Positions 16,857-26,529 are shown, counted from the stretch's first letter. The stretch: DNA of 64,000 nt from Methanobrevibacter sp. (GCA_017434555.1 JAFRFB010000051.1:1-64000); one strand, 5' to 3'. A program made the numbers and translations. Notes: a model not told the origin generated them from the letters alone.

Positions 16857-17213
16857 ATGAAACTTAAAGTTCTTCCAAAATCTCAAAGAAAACATAATCA
16901 TTATCTTGTTTTGGACATCAAATCCGAAGAGGAACTGACAAAAAATGATTTCACTTCAATCGTATGGGATGCATGTGTTCGTTTTCAGGGGGAAAACAAT
17001 ACGTCCAATTTCAATTTATGGACTATTGAACTGATTGATAAGGACAATATTTCATTTTTCAATGAATATAATGCTATTTTAAGATGTCAAAGAGACTTTG
17101 AAGATGAAGTCCGTTCCAGTTTGGCACTGGTTAATAATTACAATAGAAATAAAATTTCAATAACCTGTATTGGCATTTCAGGCACCATAAAAGGTTGTTC
17201 AAAATTCATTTAA
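16857..17213 (+). CDS. rnp2: Ribonuclease P protein component 2 (Pop5)
   Basis: Pop5 subunit of RNase P, which pairs with Rpp30 and activates the RNA catalytic domain. The 118-residue length is usual. Visible family features are KVLPKSQRKHNHYLVL at the start, the central VWDACVRFQGE and the C-terminal basic/Gly part VTCIGISGTIKG. It is directly coupled to rnp3. In many euryarchaea psmA follows at once; here the next gene is 865 bases away. Confidence 0.9.
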   Translation: MKLKVLPKSQRKHNHYLVLDIKSEEELTKNDFTSIVWDACVRFQGENNTSNFNLWTIELIDKDNISFFNEYNAILRCQRDFEDEVRSSLALVNNYNRNKISITCIGISGTIKGCSKFI

Positions 17214-17553
17214 ATTCGCAGCTATGCTGCAGAGTTACTCCGTTCAGATTTCAAAAGATTGAGAAAAAACGTGGCGAAATTGGTTAATGTCGCTAAATTT
17301 TTATGAATCATGCTGAATTGTGTTATACTTTACTGAATCTATTTGAATTATGCTATTTATGGATTGAATGAATGTTTTATTCAAAATTGATTTTTTTTCA
17401 AAAAGTCACACTTCAAAAATATTTAATATGTAATAATATACTTTGGTCGTTTGAAAAATCATATTTATATAAACTATTGGTCGTTGAAAAAACCAAATTA
17501 AATAAATATTAATGTCTAATAATAATATAACTAAATTCTTTGGGGCAACTATT

Positions 17554-17646
17554 ATGGAAAACAATGAAAAAAGGCAGTATCTGTTTAATGTTTTAAAAAC
17601 AACACCTGACATTGTCGAATATTCAATCAAAACTCAAGATGATTAA
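17554..17646 (+). CDS. Possible 30-residue ORF
   Basis: ATG to TAA encodes 30 residues (starting MENNEKRQYL, ending SIKTQDD) with balanced composition and no homopolymers. A TATA-like TTTATATAAACTA is about 90 bases upstream, and there is no clear ribosome-binding site. It could be a small protein or the remaining 5' end of a lost gene. I do not recognise it. Confidence 0.25.
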   Translation: MENNEKRQYLFNVLKTTPDIVEYSIKTQDD

Positions 17647-18039
17647 TTAAATAAAAGAAATGATTTTTTTGAATTAATAATCAGGAAATATACAAGTATT
17701 ATACTTTCTTCCAAACTAAACTATTTGATTACTTAAATCCAGATAAAATGGTAACTATACAATTTTTCTTGTGACTACTTTTTGCTGCTATGTAATAATA
17801 TCTTCTCAAGTTGATGATTAGATATTTTTTGGATGTGGGTTAATATTCGATTTCATTTAATTACTTTTTGTTATTTAAAAATAGAAAACTTTATAAATAA
17901 ATTAAATATATAAATAACAATTGGATTTATGGAAAAAAGAAAAAAATATTTTAATTATATTTCATGATTAAAATTAAAAGTACCTTTTCATGGAGATTTG
18001 GTTTTAATTTTGTATTTTTTAGTAGTTGAATTTAAAAAT

Positions 18040-18053
18040 TATATTTATAAAAT
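18040..18053 (+). promoter_or_regulatory. psmA TATA box
   Basis: TATATTTATAAAAT at 18040-18053, about 30 bases upstream of the psmA ATG, which has GTGAGGT as ribosome-binding site. The leader would be very short. Confidence 0.5.
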
Positions 18054-18078
18054 TATTTATTAAATGTGAGGTAATAAT

Positions 18079-18849
18079 ATGCAACCTTTACAAAATGCTG
18101 GATATGATAGGGCTATTACTGTATTTAGTCCAGATGGAAGACTTTTCCAAGTTGAATATGCAAGAGAAGCTGTTAAAAGAGGTACCACATCAATAGGTGT
18201 TAAATGTCCTGATGGTATTGTTTTAGCAGTAGACAAAAGAACTACTTCTACTTTAGTAGAATCATCATCTATTGAAAAATTATTTAAAATAGATGAACAC
18301 ATTGGTGCAGCTACTTCAGGTCTTGTTGCTGATGCAAGAGCATTGGTTGAAAGAGCAAGAGTAGAAGCTCAAATCAATAAAATAACCTATAGTGAACCTA
18401 TTAGAGTAGACAGCCTAGCTAAAAAATTATGTGATATGTTACAGTTATATACCCAAAACGGTGGAGTAAGACCATTCGGTTCCGCTTTAATCATTGGTGG
18501 AGTATATAATGACAAATGCAAACTTTTCGAAACCGATCCTAGTGGAGCATTAATTGAATACAAAGCAACTGCTATTGGTTCAGGAAGATCCGCTGCAATG
18601 GATATTTTTGAAGAGCAATATAAAGATGATTTATCCATCGACGAAGCTATTGCATTAGCAGTAACTGCTATTAATGACGCTACCGAACATGATACTACTT
18701 CAGACAATGTTGAAATAGCTGTCATTAAAAAAGACGATGGTAAATATGTAAAACTTTCAAAAGATGAAGTAACTTCATACATCGATGACGTTCTTGGTAA
18801 AAAAGAAAGCGAAGAAGAAGATGTAGAAAGTGAAGAATCTGAAGAATAA
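18079..18849 (+). CDS. psmA: Proteasome alpha subunit
   Basis: Forms the outer rings of the 20S proteasome, gating entry to the beta-subunit chamber. The 256-residue protein has the alpha-type N terminus [21 protein letters not shown] and [17 protein letters not shown]. The C-terminal 25 residues are strongly acidic (runs of Glu), longer than the HbYX-receptive core. ATG at 18079 has GAGGT upstream. It heads the psmA-sdo1-rrp4-rrp41-rrp42 cluster, a known archaeal proteasome-exosome arrangement that links protein and RNA turnover. The beta subunit gene is not in this window. Confidence 0.96.
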   Translation: MQPLQNAGYDRAITVFSPDGRLFQVEYAREAVKRGTTSIGVKCPDGIVLAVDKRTTSTLVESSSIEKLFKIDEHIGAATSGLVADARALVERARVEAQINKITYSEPIRVDSLAKKLCDMLQLYTQNGGVRPFGSALIIGGVYNDKCKLFETDPSGALIEYKATAIGSGRSAAMDIFEEQYKDDLSIDEAIALAVTAINDATEHDTTSDNVEIAVIKKDDGKYVKLSKDEVTSYIDDVLGKKESEEEDVESEESEE

Positions 18850-18883
18850 ATGTTTTGATTAATTTTAGTTGAGGGATGTTTCA

Positions 18884-19585
18884 ATGGTAAATGTAGATGA
18901 AGCAATAATAGCTAAATATGAATATAGTGGTGAACATTTCGAAATATTGGTTGACCCTGATTTGGCAGCTGAATTTAGAAATCCTGATGGACAGGATGTT
19001 GCCATTGAAGATCTTTTAGCTGTTGAAGAAATTTTTAAAGACTCCAAAAAAGGAGATAAAGCTTCTGAAGAAGCGATGAATAAAATATTTGAAACTACAG
19101 ATCCTATTGAAGTTTCTAAAATAATCCTCGAAAAAGGAACTGTTCAACTGACTGCAGACCAGAAAAGACAGATGCAGGCAGATAAAAGAAAACTAGTTAT
19201 TAATAAAATAGCTAAAGAAGCTATTAATCCACAAAACGGCCTTCCTCATCCTGTTCAAAGAATTGAAAATGCATGTGATGAGGCAAAAGTTAAATTCGAT
19301 CCTTTTACTTCTGTAGACCAGCAGGTTCAAACAGCTCTTAAGGCTATTAAACCGCTTATTCCAATTAGATTTGAAAAAGTTAAAGTGGCTGTTCGTTTAC
19401 CTGGTTCTGCAGCAGGTAGTGCTTATTCTGTTATTCATGGATTTGGTGAAATTTTAAATGAAGAATGGCAACAGGACGGTTCATGGATTGGTATTGTAGA
19501 AATGCCTGGAGGCCTTCAGGATTCTTTTGCTGCTAAAATGGCTGAGATTTCAAGTGGTGAAGCAGAGACGAAAACTATTAAATAA
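18884..19585 (+). CDS. sdo1: Ribosome maturation protein SDO1/SBDS homologue
   Basis: Archaeal SBDS protein, which with EF-2 helps release anti-association factor aIF6 from the large ribosomal subunit in its best-known eukaryal counterpart. The 233-residue protein has the SBDS N-terminal domain ([22 protein letters not shown]), a central helical domain with RRQMQADKR-like basic segment, and the C-terminal ferredoxin-like domain ([20 protein letters not shown]). I chose ATG 18884, preceded by GAGGG, over an upstream TTG at 18869. It lies between psmA and rrp4, its conserved position. Confidence 0.94.
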   Translation: MVNVDEAIIAKYEYSGEHFEILVDPDLAAEFRNPDGQDVAIEDLLAVEEIFKDSKKGDKASEEAMNKIFETTDPIEVSKIILEKGTVQLTADQKRQMQADKRKLVINKIAKEAINPQNGLPHPVQRIENACDEAKVKFDPFTSVDQQVQTALKAIKPLIPIRFEKVKVAVRLPGSAAGSAYSVIHGFGEILNEEWQQDGSWIGIVEMPGGLQDSFAAKMAEISSGEAETKTIK

Positions 19586-19616
19586 TTTACATTCATGTTC
19601 ATAGAGTGGGATTTTT

Positions 19617-20630
19617 ATGATATATGTGGAAGATAAAAATTTAGTAATTCCTGGTCAAATATTGGCAGATGACGATTATTATCCAGGAAGAGGAACTTTT
19701 AAAGAAAACGGCAAAGTCTGTTCTTCTTTAATTGGTTTAGTTTCTCTAAGAAATAAGAAAATTCGTGTAATCCCTCTCAAAAGCAAATATGTTCCTAAAA
19801 AGGGAGATGTTGTAATCGGTAAGATTAATGATGTCAGATTCTCAATGTGGGATGTAGACATCAATTCTCCATATTCCGGAATTTTACCTGCTTTTGAGGT
19901 ATTTGGTAGGGATAAAAAAGAACTTAATAAAGTATACGATGTAGGAGATGTACTCTTTTTAAGAGTAATTGATGTAGATGAAGTTAAAAAAGCCAAACTT
20001 GGTTTAAAAGGCCGTGGATTAGGTAAATTTAAAGGAGGAATCATTGTAGATATCTCTCCAACAAAAGTTCCTAGATTAATCGGTAAAAAAGGTTCCATGA
20101 TCAACATGATTAAAAATAAAACCAATTGTAAAATTGTCGTTGGTCAAAACGGACTTGTTTGGGTTAAAGGAAATGAAGACATGGAACAGCTTACCCGTGA
20201 AATTATCCATACTATTGAAGCTGAAGCTCATACTTCCGGTTTAACAAATAAAATTAAAAACAAATTATGCTTAGCTATTGACGGCGAGTTACCTGTTGAA
20301 GAAACAGAAGAAGAATTTGTATTGGAAAAACCTAAACTTCAAAACTTCAAAGAAGAATTAGAGCAAGAAGAAAGAGAAAAAGCTGAAGCTGAAAAAGAAA
20401 TGCAAGCTGAATCTGAAGTTGAACAAGACAGTGAAATCGAAACTGAAGAGGAAGCTGATGCTGAAGAAGATATTGAAGCTGAAGCTAGTGAAGAAAAAGA
20501 TACTGGGGATAAACCTAATTTTTATGATGTTATCGAAGAGTTGAAAAAGAAAAGTCAAAGTAGAAAAGATAAAAATTTATCCTACAGTGATAAATCAAAT
20601 AATAATTCATTTATATTAAATAATCGATAA
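19617..20630 (+). CDS. rrp4: Exosome RNA-binding subunit Rrp4 with a long acidic tail
   Basis: Cap subunit of the archaeal exosome that feeds RNA into the Rrp41/Rrp42 ring. The N-terminal domain (about 1-55), S1 domain (about 58-140) and KH domain (about 142-215, with [18 protein letters not shown]) are present. Residues from about 225 to 337 form an extra low-complexity tail rich in Glu, Ala and Lys with an Asn/Ser end; typical archaeal Rrp4 stops near the KH domain. The tail stays in frame with normal codon use, so it is not an assembly error. Its job is unknown. Confidence 0.93.
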   Translation: MIYVEDKNLVIPGQILADDDYYPGRGTFKENGKVCSSLIGLVSLRNKKIRVIPLKSKYVPKKGDVVIGKINDVRFSMWDVDINSPYSGILPAFEVFGRDKKELNKVYDVGDVLFLRVIDVDEVKKAKLGLKGRGLGKFKGGIIVDISPTKVPRLIGKKGSMINMIKNKTNCKIVVGQNGLVWVKGNEDMEQLTREIIHTIEAEAHTSGLTNKIKNKLCLAIDGELPVEETEEEFVLEKPKLQNFKEELEQEEREKAEAEKEMQAESEVEQDSEIETEEEADAEEDIEAEASEEKDTGDKPNFYDVIEELKKKSQSRKDKNLSYSDKSNNNSFILNNR

Positions 20631-20653
20631 TTTCTGTTTATGAGGTTGATAAG

Positions 20654-21346
20654 ATGTCTGAAATGATTAGAGAGGATGGTAGGAAGTATAACGAATTACG
20701 TCCTATTAAAATTGAAGCAGGCGTTCTTGAACGTGCTGATGGTTCCGCTTACCTTGAAGTAGGTGGAAATAAAATTTTAGTTGCTGTTTATGGACCTAGA
20801 GAATCATATATTAGAAGGTTACTTGAACCTAATACTGGTGTAATTAGATGCAGATATAATATGGCTCCATTTTCAGTGGATGACAGAAAAAGGCCAGGTC
20901 CTGACAGAAGGTCATCTGAAATTTCAAAAATTACTGCAGATGCATTAAGACCTGCGTTAATGTTGGAAAATTACCCACGTTCAATGGTTGATATTTATAT
21001 TGAAGTAATTGAAGCAGAAGGTGGAACCCGTTGTGCTGGAATTACAGCAGCTTCCGTTGCTCTTGTTGATGCAGGAGTTCCTATGAAAGATATTGTTGTA
21101 GGATGTGCTGCAGGTAAAGTCAATGATGAAGTTGTTCTTGATTTATCTGAAGTTGAAGATAAAGAAGGACAGGCTGATGTTCCTATAGCTATCATGCCAA
21201 GAACTGGTGAAATTACTTTACTTCAAAGTGATGGAGATTTAACTGAGGAAGAATTCCAAAAAGCTATTGATTTAGCAATGGAAGGATGTATGAAAGTTAG
21301 TGAGCTTCAAAAAGAAGCATTAATGAAAAAATACTCTACAGAATAG
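20654..21346 (+). CDS. rrp41: Exosome catalytic subunit Rrp41
   Basis: RNase PH-fold 3'-5' phosphorolytic exoribonuclease subunit of the exosome core. The 230-residue protein has the N-terminal basic [20 protein letters not shown]-binding part, the phosphate-site segment [16 protein letters not shown], and the catalytic acidic segment ALVDAGVPM and [20 protein letters not shown] precedes the ATG. rrp42 starts 9 bases after its stop; the two proteins alternate in the hexameric ring. Confidence 0.96.
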   Translation: MSEMIREDGRKYNELRPIKIEAGVLERADGSAYLEVGGNKILVAVYGPRESYIRRLLEPNTGVIRCRYNMAPFSVDDRKRPGPDRRSSEISKITADALRPALMLENYPRSMVDIYIEVIEAEGGTRCAGITAASVALVDAGVPMKDIVVGCAAGKVNDEVVLDLSEVEDKEGQADVPIAIMPRTGEITLLQSDGDLTEEEFQKAIDLAMEGCMKVSELQKEALMKKYSTE

Positions 21347-21355
21347 GTGTTTAAA

Positions 21356-22141
21356 ATGGATATAGTACCGGAAATTACAAGAGAAAGTATTACAAGCCTT
21401 ATCAGTAATGATAAAAGAGAAGACGGTAGGGCACTTGATGAATATAGGGATATTTCTATTGAAACTGATGTTATTTCTAAAGCTGAAGGTTCTGCAAGAG
21501 TAAAAATAGGTGGAACTCAAGTTATCGTTGGTATTAAACCTCAACTTGGTAGTCCATTCCCAGACACTCCTGATCTTGGTGTATTAATGACTAATTGTGA
21601 AATGTTGCCAATGGCTGATCCTACTTTTGAACCAGGACCACCAGGTGACGATTCCATTGAACTTGCACGTGTTGTCGATAGGGGAATTCGTGAAAGTGAA
21701 TTGGTTGATTTAGATAAGCTCTGTGTTGAAGAAGGTAAACACGTCTGGATGTTATTTATTGATTTACACATTATTGACAACTGCGGAAACCTTTTCGATG
21801 CTGCGGAACTTGCGGTTATGGCTGCACTTAAAAGCACTAAATTACCGACTGCAAGTGTTGTAGATGATGAAGTTGTAATCGATAAGGAAAATACCTTCGA
21901 TTTACCAATCAATAATGAAGTAGCTATGTGTACTTTCGTTAAAATTGGTGATAAAATGGTTTTAGACCCTACATTATCTGAACAACGTGTTGCTAAAGCT
22001 CGTTTAAATGTTGGTGTTACCAAAGAAGGCAGAATTTGCGCTATGCAAAAAGGCGGTCAACAACCATTAACTAAAGAAGATATATTTTCTGCTGTTAATA
22101 CAGCAATTTCTAAAACAAAAGAATTAGTCGAATATCTTTAA
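21356..22141 (+). CDS. rrp42: Exosome structural subunit Rrp42
   Basis: Non-catalytic RNase PH-fold subunit that completes the exosome ring with Rrp41. The 261-residue protein shows REDGRALDEYRDISIET near the start and the DEVVIDKENTFDLPINNEVAMCTF region. The ATG at 21356 is preferred to a GTG at 21347, because AGGTG lies there as the ribosome-binding site. The gene ends the cluster; it overlaps the convergent mobA gene by 18 bases at the 3' ends. The usual downstream rpl37ae/rpoP genes are absent here. Confidence 0.95.
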   Translation: MDIVPEITRESITSLISNDKREDGRALDEYRDISIETDVISKAEGSARVKIGGTQVIVGIKPQLGSPFPDTPDLGVLMTNCEMLPMADPTFEPGPPGDDSIELARVVDRGIRESELVDLDKLCVEEGKHVWMLFIDLHIIDNCGNLFDAAELAVMAALKSTKLPTASVVDDEVVIDKENTFDLPINNEVAMCTFVKIGDKMVLDPTLSEQRVAKARLNVGVTKEGRICAMQKGGQQPLTKEDIFSAVNTAISKTKELVEYL

Positions 22142-22735
22142 GTCCTCTGGACGATTAAGATTTCTAAATTCTTTTTTTAATATTTTTTTATTGTCAATTA
22201 AAACAAATTTTGTATCTATTTTTTCTATTACTCCTTTAATGTGCAGGGAGTCTTTTAAAATCAAATCTTTTATTGTAGGAATAATATTTTTATGATATAT
22301 TGAATGCAGCGGTTCTGATGTTTTCAGCTTATTTTCGCTGTCATGGTATGGTACAACTGCCTGTATATTATCTGTTATTTCACTGAAAAGAGTTTGAATG
22401 GTGTTTTTTGTAACAAATGGGTTGTCACATGGAAATACTATTGCATAATCTGTAGAAATATTTTCAAGGCCGGTTAATATTCCGGATATCGGGCCTTTGT
22501 TTTTAATTTTATCCTCTACAAATTTCACTTCATAGTTATAATCTTGAGAATCGATAAATTCTTTATATTTATCAATTCTTTCAACATCATTTAAAACGAT
22601 TATAACTTCATCTATTTCATTATTCAATGTGGAAAGTATGTATTTAATCATGGGTTTATCTTTAATAATTAAAGATCCTTTGTCTTGACCCATTCTTCTG
22701 CTCTGCCCTCCACATAAAATAATGCAAGATTTCAT
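22124..22735 (-). CDS. mobA: Molybdenum cofactor guanylyltransferase-type nucleotidyltransferase
   Basis: GT-A-fold nucleotidyltransferase of 203 residues. The nucleotide-binding signature CGGQSRRMGQDKGSL lies at the N terminus, with the metal-binding FPCDNPFV in the middle. MobA links GMP to molybdopterin or tungstopterin, cofactors used by formylmethanofuran dehydrogenase and formate dehydrogenase in methanogens. It is the last gene of a six-gene minus-strand operon and starts 4 bases after the preceding stop. Related transferases share the motif, so the exact acceptor is an inference. Confidence 0.83.
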   Translation of the reverse strand: MKSCIILCGGQSRRMGQDKGSLIIKDKPMIKYILSTLNNEIDEVIIVLNDVERIDKYKEFIDSQDYNYEVKFVEDKIKNKGPISGILTGLENISTDYAIVFPCDNPFVTKNTIQTLFSEITDNIQAVVPYHDSENKLKTSEPLHSIYHKNIIPTIKDLILKDSLHIKGVIEKIDTKFVLIDNKKILKKEFRNLNRPEDLKIFD

Positions 22736-22739
22736 CTTT

Positions 22740-23501
22740 TTATTCCTTTACGTATGCATCTGCATTTTCATCAAATGGATTTGTACGCACTATTAATGCA
22801 ATCATGTATGGGTAGTGTTTGTTAAGGTATCTTAAATAGTAAATCCATTCGTGAATTAACTTATTGTAAATTCTTTCCATATCTCCGTTAAGGTGATTGA
22901 AATCGATATCGCTGACTTTGCTTAAATCAGGTCTGTGTTCGAGTTCCTCATCCAAATGAAGAATTGCTGTCAATAATCCTGAAAATTCTTCTTTTTCAAG
23001 TAAATTTGGATTATTCAATAGATTAATTATAAACTCTCTTTTATTAACCAATAAATTTCTAACATTGGTTAAATATTCTTCTCTATTTTCCGGTGAAACA
23101 TCTGCTTTAAATGGGATGTTTTTGTCTTTGATTTCTTTCAATTTGTTTTCATAGTCTTTATCATCCCAGTTTTTGATGGATTCAAGATAATTGGTATCTG
23201 CTTTATGTGCATTGACGGAACTTAACTGACCGATTAAATCGTTTCCAATTTCGGAAAAGAATGTGGACATAATCATATCAAGTTTTTCCAACATTGCTTC
23301 TTTTTCTTTTTTGCTTATAATTTCATCAAGTACAAATGCCACGATGAGTATATCTACAGGAATGAAACCTAAATGTGTCCAGATATAAGAGATGACATGT
23401 TCCGGATCTTTTAAAATCAGTATATTTGACCCGTAAATAACGATTATTGCAATAACCATTATTATTGAAAATTTTATTTTCCATCTGTTATGGCTTTCCA
23501 T
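22740..23501 (-). CDS. Two-helix membrane protein of unknown function
   Basis: A 253-residue protein with two N-terminal transmembrane helices (about residues 9-28 and 42-60) and a long cytosolic helical domain rich in Lys, Glu and Asp. A predicted helical stretch with LDMIMSTFFSEIGNDL follows the membrane part, then a hydrophilic region with EELEHRPDLS. I recognise no family motif. It lies in the mobA operon, 18 bases downstream of cbiT. Its position does not clearly suggest a function. Confidence 0.75.
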   Translation of the reverse strand: MESHNRWKIKFSIIMVIAIIVIYGSNILILKDPEHVISYIWTHLGFIPVDILIVAFVLDEIISKKEKEAMLEKLDMIMSTFFSEIGNDLIGQLSSVNAHKADTNYLESIKNWDDKDYENKLKEIKDKNIPFKADVSPENREEYLTNVRNLLVNKREFIINLLNNPNLLEKEEFSGLLTAILHLDEELEHRPDLSKVSDIDFNHLNGDMERIYNKLIHEWIYYLRYLNKHYPYMIALIVRTNPFDENADAYVKE

Positions 23502-23519
23502 TTTATAATCTCCAAATAT

Positions 23520-24083
23520 TTATCGTTTTTTAGCAGATATTATTGCTATCGGGTTTTCACTCATCATCATAATTCCACGGTCAAGAACTCTTCCTTTAGA
23601 GATATTCACTTCCATGATTCCCGGATTATAATTCAAATCTTTCAATTTGTTTACCGCTTCAACTTTCGTGTCAACCAGGATTGCAGTAACGATGATTCTT
23701 CCTTTTGGATTTAGTTTGGAGTCAATCAATTCTAAAATGTTTTCCAATTGTTTGCCGCTGCCTCCCACAATAGCAATATCAATATTTTCAACATCATTAA
23801 GTGCTTCAGCTCCATCGTCACAGATTAATGTAACGTTATCTCCAAGTCCGAATTTGTCAAGATTTTTCTGAGTCATTTCAATAGCTTCAGGATTTATATC
23901 TATTGATGTCACATGTTTGGCTCTTTGAGCAAATTCACATGTGATGCCTCCTGTTCCACATCCTACATCCACCACATTGTCAGTGTCCTTAACATCTGAT
24001 TTGTAGAGTATTATTGCTCTTATGGCTTCTTTTGTAGGGCCGGGAACATCGCATGATTTAATAAAATCCATATCTTCTAACAT
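23520..24083 (-). CDS. cbiT: Precorrin-6B C15-methyltransferase (decarboxylating)
   Basis: SAM-dependent methyltransferase in corrin ring synthesis, making the cobamide used by methyltransferases of methanogenesis. The 187-residue protein starts with the CbiT-like SCDVPGPTKEAIRAI and has the SAM-binding loop VDVGCGTGGITCEFA and VTSIDINPEA. It abuts ubiX (no gap), so both are translated from one message. Identification over other class I methyltransferases rests mainly on the PGPTKEEIRA-type N terminus. Confidence 0.9.
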   Translation of the reverse strand: MLEDMDFIKSCDVPGPTKEAIRAIILYKSDVKDTDNVVDVGCGTGGITCEFAQRAKHVTSIDINPEAIEMTQKNLDKFGLGDNVTLICDDGAEALNDVENIDIAIVGGSGKQLENILELIDSKLNPKGRIIVTAILVDTKVEAVNKLKDLNYNPGIMEVNISKGRVLDRGIMMMSENPIAIISAKKR

Positions 24084-24632
24084 TTATTCCCACCTTTTAA
24101 ATAAATTATTTTCTATATTCAAGGAATCTAGGATTTTACCGACAACAAAGTTTATCTGTTCATCAACAGTGTCATGATTTGAATAAAATCCTGGCATTGC
24201 AGGTAAAATTATAGCTCCTTCTTGTGATAAGGTAAGCATATTTTTTATATGTGCAGTTCTAAGTGGAGTTTCTCTTGGAACGATAACAGTAGTTCTTCTT
24301 TCTTTTAAACTCACGTCTGCAACTCTTGTAATGGTATTGTCTCCATATCCGTTGGCTATTGATGATAATGTCTTCATGGAACATGGTACAATGGCTAAAC
24401 TTTTAAATTTAAATGAACCGCTGTTAACTGATGCTGTTAAATCATCAAATTCATAATAACTGTCTGCCAATTTGATAATGTCTTCTATTTTCCAGTCAGT
24501 TTCTGTTTTTATCACGGTTTTAGCAGTATCACTAATAATTAAGCTATTTTCTATTTTCAATTCATTCAATGCTTCAAGAAGCCTTATTCCATATATTACT
24601 CCGCTGGCTCCTGTAATTGCAACAACTATCAT
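24084..24632 (-). CDS. ubiX: UbiX-family flavin prenyltransferase
   Basis: Prenylates reduced FMN to make the prenyl-FMN cofactor of UbiD-type decarboxylases. The 182-residue protein has VAITGASGVIYGIRLLEAL at the N terminus, the SLAIVPCSMKTLSSIANGYGDN flavin-binding part (key residues PCSMKT), and VPRETPLRTAHIKNM. No ubiD partner lies in this window. It sits between the HD hydrolase gene (8-base gap) and cbiT. In archaea the pair may serve a menaquinone-like or other decarboxylation step; the target here is unknown. Confidence 0.92.
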   Translation of the reverse strand: MIVVAITGASGVIYGIRLLEALNELKIENSLIISDTAKTVIKTETDWKIEDIIKLADSYYEFDDLTASVNSGSFKFKSLAIVPCSMKTLSSIANGYGDNTITRVADVSLKERRTTVIVPRETPLRTAHIKNMLTLSQEGAIILPAMPGFYSNHDTVDEQINFVVGKILDSLNIENNLFKRWE

Positions 24633-24640
24633 TCTATCAC

Positions 24641-25867
24641 TTAAAATAGTTTAATCTGATCATAATGTATTCCATGGAATTTTTCCCTGTCTATTTCAGG
24701 TAAATCCAGGTAATGATTTAATTTTAATTTGTCAAATCTTTCCTTTTCTTCGATTGGAACATAAACGCTGATGTCAGGAATATTGAATCTGGCTTTGCTT
24801 AATGCTCCTATGATATTTGAAATTTCAGTTAAAGGATATAATTTTTCGTCAACGTTGACCTGTGTTTTCATTTCATCGAAACGAGGATATTCTGCTATAT
24901 TTATAAAGACATAGTTCCTGTCCATATTATAATCTTCAGCAATTTCTTCTTCAGCCTTTCTAAGGGTTTTCTGTTCGATTTTATATAATTTTTCAGGAGT
25001 TTTAAAGTTATCCAGCCTTATGGTTTTCACTCTTTTCGGGATAATTCTATTGTCCAGTCTGTTAATCATGTCTCGCACTATTTCATCGTCACTTTGTCTG
25101 AATAATGAAATGATGTCTGAATCATCATATTTGTACATGTCATGTTCATTGATTTTTCCGGAATCGATTTCCCTTTTTAAAGCTCTTCTAAACATGGAAT
25201 TTACAATTCTTGTGGTGTGGTGCTGATAAACACTAGGATACATAAAATATCTTGATACTAAAGCTCCCTCAGCAGCCTGCACACCTTTTATGTCAAGCAC
25301 CAATCCGTCATCCAGCTTTAAATTGGATATGATTCTTTCATAATCGATTACTCCGTATGCCACACCGGTATTGTGTGAATCTCTTAAAAGATAATCCATT
25401 CTGTCAACATCCAATTCTCCGGAGATTATTGGTCCCAAATGTCCGTTACCGTTAATGATTTCTGCAATTTCTTTTGTGTCAAATTTTTCATCGAGTAAGT
25501 CGTGCATTGATGTTTTTTCAATCACGTGTTTTGTAAGCTCTTCATGAGGAAATGAAAGCACTCCTTCGGATACGTGTGAAAATGGGCCATGACCAACATC
25601 GTGGAGAAGTCCGGACATTCTGACCAGTTCAATTTCATCTTCGGATAAGTCTAACTCAGTGGCCAGTTTTGATGCCAAATTCATTGTTCCGATACAGTGT
25701 TCAAATCTGCTGTGGTTTGCTCCGGGATATATTAAATTAATTAATCCTAACTGTTTGATTCTTCTAATGCGCTGGAACTGTGGCATATCCATTACTTCTA
25801 CTTCAAATTCAGATAATCTAATATCTCCATACACACTATCCCTTATGAATTTTCTCTTTTTTTCCAT
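24641..25867 (-). CDS. HD-domain phosphohydrolase
   Basis: A 408-residue dGTPase/SAMHD-like HD protein. The metal-binding motif is visible as NHSRFEHCIGT (first His), LLHDVGHGPFSH (HD pair) and the SGELDVDRMDYLLRDS region (last Asp). Such enzymes hydrolyse nucleotides or other phosphoesters; substrate cannot be assigned. I chose ATG 25867 with GGGTGA upstream, because the earlier GTG at 25876 overlaps that signal. It belongs to the minus-strand operon headed by a small membrane protein. Confidence 0.87.
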   Translation of the reverse strand: MEKKRKFIRDSVYGDIRLSEFEVEVMDMPQFQRIRRIKQLGLINLIYPGANHSRFEHCIGTMNLASKLATELDLSEDEIELVRMSGLLHDVGHGPFSHVSEGVLSFPHEELTKHVIEKTSMHDLLDEKFDTKEIAEIINGNGHLGPIISGELDVDRMDYLLRDSHNTGVAYGVIDYERIISNLKLDDGLVLDIKGVQAAEGALVSRYFMYPSVYQHHTTRIVNSMFRRALKREIDSGKINEHDMYKYDDSDIISLFRQSDDEIVRDMINRLDNRIIPKRVKTIRLDNFKTPEKLYKIEQKTLRKAEEEIAEDYNMDRNYVFINIAEYPRFDEMKTQVNVDEKLYPLTEISNIIGALSKARFNIPDISVYVPIEEKERFDKLKLNHYLDLPEIDREKFHGIHYDQIKLF

Positions 25868-25872
25868 ACTGG

Positions 25873-26154
25873 TCACCCTATTATCTCATTCCAGGTATTA
25901 TCGGCCACTTCTATAATATCATCGGTTATGTTTTTTAGTGTTGTCGTGTTTTGTGTTGTATTTTGGACTTTTGGAACAATTACTTCTACATTTTTAATGT
26001 CATGTGGTTCAAATCCATCATCTTCAATTGCAGTAAGTTTTTTAGTGTTGGTATTGTCTATAACAACTACGTTGGCAAATACACTACTTAAAACAAATGC
26101 CATCACTGCAATTATTATAAATATTAATAAATATACTTTGGTTGATTGTTTCAT
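25873..26154 (-). CDS. Small membrane-anchored protein
   Basis: A 93-residue protein with one N-terminal hydrophobic helix (about residues 7-28) and a short outer domain rich in Thr, Asn and Val. No motif recognised. It heads the operon of HD hydrolase, ubiX, cbiT, membrane protein and mobA; its stop overlaps the start region of the next gene. The AT-rich region upstream holds the promoter. Confidence 0.65.
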   Translation of the reverse strand: MKQSTKVYLLIFIIIAVMAFVLSSVFANVVVIDNTNTKKLTAIEDDGFEPHDIKNVEVIVPKVQNTTQNTTTLKNITDDIIEVADNTWNEIIG

Positions 26155-26529
26155 AATAACACGATTTTATTCTAATTTTAGATTTTAAACTATACTGATA
26201 TATTATTTATATTCAAGTTTTATTTAACTTTTTTGTGCTTGGATTCTACGGTAATTTGAGCGGGATGTTCAATTTTTTTCAATTTTTCTTTCTCCTGATG
26301 TATCATTTTTTTATGGGGGATTAAGAATGTTTTGAATATAATGTTTTTAACCTTTATCGCATTTTTAATATTAAGCAATTTTAAAGTGGAATAAAATGAA
26401 TCGTTTCATGACCAATAAATTAGTCAAAACACAATTTTAACTCCAAATTAAGCAATAATACACAACCATAAATATTTATGCGGTAAATTATATATTTAAA
26501 TTAACTATATGTTTGATAGAGGTGATTTT
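26155..26529. other. Intergenic region between divergent units
   Basis: About 370 AT-rich bases separate the minus-strand operon from the ATP-grasp gene. I see a TATA-like TTATATATTTAAATT near 26488-26502, suitable for the ATP-grasp gene, and only very short ORFs (one of 14 codons at about 26397). No RNA gene or repeat was seen. Confidence 0.5.

Larger units (their letters stand above)
17214..18078. other. Long noncoding gap between rnp2 and psmA
   Basis: 865 bases of AT-rich DNA in a place where euryarchaeal genomes usually have adjacent genes. It contains a small perfect hairpin GCAGC-TAT-GCTGC (17219-17231), an imperfect direct repeat TTGGTCGTT-GAAAAA (about 17444 and 17476), a possible 30-codon ORF (17554-17646), and the psmA promoter at its right end. 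I see no RNA gene. It may be a scar of a lost gene or insertion. Confidence 0.5.

Noticed and set aside
17219-17231. Small hairpin GCAGC-TAT-GCTGC after rnp2
   Set aside because: The stem is only 5 bp and no T-tract follows; too weak to call a terminator or RNA.
17800-17900. Possible box C/D sRNA from a TGATGA sequence near 17813
   Set aside because: No CTGA box D at proper distance and no terminal stem was found.
18387-18905. 172-residue minus-strand ORF across psmA
   Set aside because: It is a shadow of the clear psmA gene and has no ribosome-binding site or family motif.
20358-20558. Phe/Ser-rich minus-strand ORF inside rrp4
   Set aside because: It is the mirror of the Glu/Lys-rich repeat of the Rrp4 tail and has no start signal.
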